Shown: positions 5,642-6,962 of the stretch, one piece after another
Position numbering within the stretch: position 1 is the stretch's first letter
Layout: each line of letters begins with the position of its first letter
DNA from: Candidatus Paceibacter sp.
Lineage (GTDB): Bacteria > Patescibacteriota > Minisyncoccia > UBA6257 > GWB1-50-10
DNA: 6,962 nucleotides
Direction of reading: 5' to 3'
Assembly: GCA_020724685.1 (NCBI GenBank)
Contig: DYGP01000032.1
Coordinates: 1-6,962, forward strand
Position numbers and translations under genes: made by a program
The notes under the pieces: generated by a model
Database searches by the model: none
What the model was told of the DNA's origin: nothing
What the model saw: the letters and a program-made list of their open reading frames with translations, nothing else

Positions 5642-5670
5642 TTGACATAGTCTTGAAATAATTTTATTCT
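5642..5670 (+). promoter_or_regulatory. hisS promoter P1
   Basis: A perfect -35 box TTGACA (5642-5647) and a -10 box TATTCT (5665-5670; four of six) have the optimal 17-base spacing. The predicted start near 5677 gives a leader of about 41 bases. The bases after the -10 box, GAGGCT, resemble the AAGGGC seen at the hutH and HAD promoters. Confidence 0.68.
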
Positions 5671-5681
5671 GAGGCTAGAAT
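5653..5681 (+). promoter_or_regulatory. hisS promoter P2, overlapping P1
   Basis: TTGAAA (5653-5658) and TAGAAT (5676-5681) each match the consensus at five of six positions and are also 17 bases apart, shifted exactly 11 bases from P1. The predicted start near 5688 gives a leader of about 30 bases. The two sites lie about one helical turn apart, so polymerase could not occupy both at once. Confidence 0.65.
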
Positions 5682-5706
5682 TTAAACAACAGTAATGTAA
5701 AATAAC

Positions 5707-5712
5707 AAGGAG
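5707..5712 (+). promoter_or_regulatory. Ribosome binding site of hisS
   Basis: AAGGAG lies 5 bases before the ATG at 5718 and fixes the start of hisS. Confidence 0.85.
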
Positions 5713-5717
5713 ATATC

Positions 5718-6962
5718 ATGGAAGAAAAGAAGAAAATAACGCCGGAGCTCGCCGCGGGATTCAGGGATTATCTTCCTGAAAACATGATTCCGCGTCAGGA
5801 AATGCTCGACATCATTCGGAACGTTTTTGAGCGGTTCGGTTTTGTTCCGCTTGGAACGCCGGCGCTTGAGATCGAATCGATTCTCACGGGAGGCGATCCG
5901 AATTTCCGCATGAACATTTTCAAGACGAACGTTCAGAAGGATTTTGACAAACTTTGTCTTCGTTTCGATCTGACCGTTCCTCTCGCGAGAGTGATCGCGC
6001 AATACCAGAACGAACTGAAACTTCCTCTTAAGCGGTATCAGGTCGGTCCGGTATGGAGGGCTGAAAAACCGCAAGCGGGAAGGTACCGGGAATTTTTCCA
6101 GTTTGACGCCGATACTGTCGGCTCGGCAAGTATGATGGCGGATGCCGAAATTATTGCCATCATGTATTCGGCGATGACGGCGCTCGGTGTGGAAAATTTC
6201 CGCATCAGGGTGAATGACCGGAAAATATTGAACGGCCTTTCTCAATATGCGGGATATCCCGCCGAAAAGAACGTCGATGTCCTCCGTGTCATCGACAAAC
6301 TAGATAAGCAGGGCTGGGACGCGGTGAAAATCGAACTTATGGGTACGGAAATCGCCGAGGGCGACGAGCGCGGCGGTCCCGGTCTTTCGTCTGAACAGGC
6401 GGAATCCATTAAGAAATTCCTCGATCTCCGGGGCGCTACGCAGGACGAAGTCCTTTCAAACGTTTCGGAACTCATGAAGGATTCATCCATGGCTCAGGAG
6501 GGAATAAACGAACTCTCCGAAGTGCTGAAAAACGTGAGAGCGCTCGGTGTTCCCGACGGCGCGTGGATGATTGATCTTTCGGTGGCGAGAGGGCTCGGAT
6601 ACTACACGGGGCCCGTCTTTGAAACGACGCTTCTTGATCTTCCGGAATTCGGAAGCGTTTTTTCCGGAGGGAGATATGATGACCTCGTTTCCCGGTTCGG
6701 AAACGTTTCAATTCCCGCGACCGGCGCGTCAATCGGAGTGGACAGGCTCTTTGCCGCCTTGGAAAAACTTGGAAGACTGAAAACTCAAAAATCGATCGCA
6801 AAGGTCATGGTTTTGAACTTTGATGCAAAGGCGGAATCGTATGTTCAGGAGATAGCGTCTTTGCTGAGAAATGTGGGCATTCCGACCCAGGTTTATTTCG
6901 GAAATGAGTCCAAACTCAGGGATCAGCTGGGATTTGCCTCGACATCGGAAATTCCGATGGTG
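5718..6962 (+). CDS. hisS: Histidyl-tRNA synthetase (3' end outside the window)
   Basis: HisRS, a class II synthetase dimer, attaches histidine to tRNA-His in the cytoplasm. The window holds 415 codons, still open at the right edge. Motif 1 is near AGFRDYLPE (13-21). LRFDLTVPLAR (81-91) follows. Motif 2 with its loop reads VWRAEKPQAGRYREFFQFD (112-130). The HisA motif is ARGLGYYTGPVFE (290-302), with R291 as the catalytic Arg, and motif 3 contains SGGRYD (316-321) and ASIGVDRL (337-344). The anticodon-binding domain begins near 360 (AKVMVLNF) and is cut off. F-D-L-T-V-P-L-A-R, F-Q-F-D-A-D-T-V-G and Y-Y-T-G-P-V-F-E are features of alphaproteobacterial and eukaryotic-type HisRS rather than the E. 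coli type, which reads R-P-E-G-T and R-Y-R-Q-F. Here the motif 2 loop has E125 where E. coli has Gln. Two promoters and a good Shine-Dalgarno support the ATG at 5718. Confidence 0.96.
   Translation, partial: MEEKKKITPELAAGFRDYLPENMIPRQEMLDIIRNVFERFGFVPLGTPALEIESILTGGDPNFRMNIFKTNVQKDFDKLCLRFDLTVPLARVIAQYQNELKLPLKRYQVGPVWRAEKPQAGRYREFFQFDADTVGSASMMADAEIIAIMYSAMTALGVENFRIRVNDRKILNGLSQYAGYPAEKNVDVLRVIDKLDKQGWDAVKIELMGTEIAEGDERGGPGLSSEQAESIKKFLDLRGATQDEVLSNVSELMKDSSMAQEGINELSEVLKNVRALGVPDGAWMIDLSVARGLGYYTGPVFETTLLDLPEFGSVFSGGRYDDLVSRFGNVSIPATGASIGVDRLFAALEKLGRLKTQKSIAKVMVLNFDAKAESYVQEIASLLRNVGIPTQVYFGNESKLRDQLGFASTSEIPMV

Noticed and set aside
1..6962. Defence system, mobile element, CRISPR array, riboswitch, tRNA or rRNA
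   Set aside because: No direct-repeat array, transposase or integrase motifs, cloverleaf or long structured leader was found; leaders are too short for a riboswitch or T-box.

Overview
The window is a compact, fully co-directional piece of a bacterial chromosome. Six complete or nearly complete genes and the tail of a seventh all lie on the + strand. The longest gap between genes is only a little over 100 bases, and each gap carries a recognisable terminator, promoter or ribosome binding site. Factor-independent terminators and sigma70-type boxes point to Bacteria. TGA, TAA and TAG all act as stops, so there is no stop-codon reassignment. Gene content (salvage and housekeeping enzymes, an alphaproteobacterial/eukaryote-type HisRS, a lone histidine ammonia-lyase), dense packing and Lys/Ile-rich proteins would fit a candidate-phylum bacterium such as Patescibacteria/Parcubacteria. 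That placement is inference; no phylogenetic marker here settles it.

Layout. 1-280: C-terminal end of a PRPP synthetase-like protein, closed by a terminator. 348-1868: histidine ammonia-lyase (hutH), apparently read from a promoter that would give a leaderless mRNA. 1907-2836: an unassigned protein with a type I phosphoribosyltransferase PRPP-binding motif, probably co-transcribed with hutH, then a strong terminator. 2931-3701: nucleoside phosphorylase of the PNP/uridine phosphorylase family with its own promoter. 3786-4652: HAD-superfamily phosphatase behind a strong Shine-Dalgarno. 4770-5606: zinc-dependent deacylase of the succinylglutamate desuccinylase/aspartoacylase family. 5718-end: histidyl-tRNA synthetase (hisS), cut by the window edge and preceded by two staggered promoters.

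How the genes may relate. PRPP synthetase, a PRTase-like protein, a nucleoside phosphorylase and a HAD phosphatase all touch ribose-phosphate and nucleotide salvage chemistry. HutH and HisRS both use histidine. No hutU, hutI, hutF or hutG lies in the window, so a complete histidine degradation pathway cannot be claimed. Most genes appear to be separate transcription units, so shared function is a hypothesis.

The points most worth a second look are: a Ser-Ser-Gly in place of Ala-Ser-Gly at the self-processing MIO site of HutH; the leaderless hutH promoter; a 7-base discriminator shared by the hutH and HAD promoters; the unassigned PRTase-like protein; a nucleoside phosphorylase lacking the usual base-recognition residues; and a HisRS of the type linked elsewhere to altered tRNA-His recognition. 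I saw no mobile element, CRISPR array, tRNA, rRNA or defence system.
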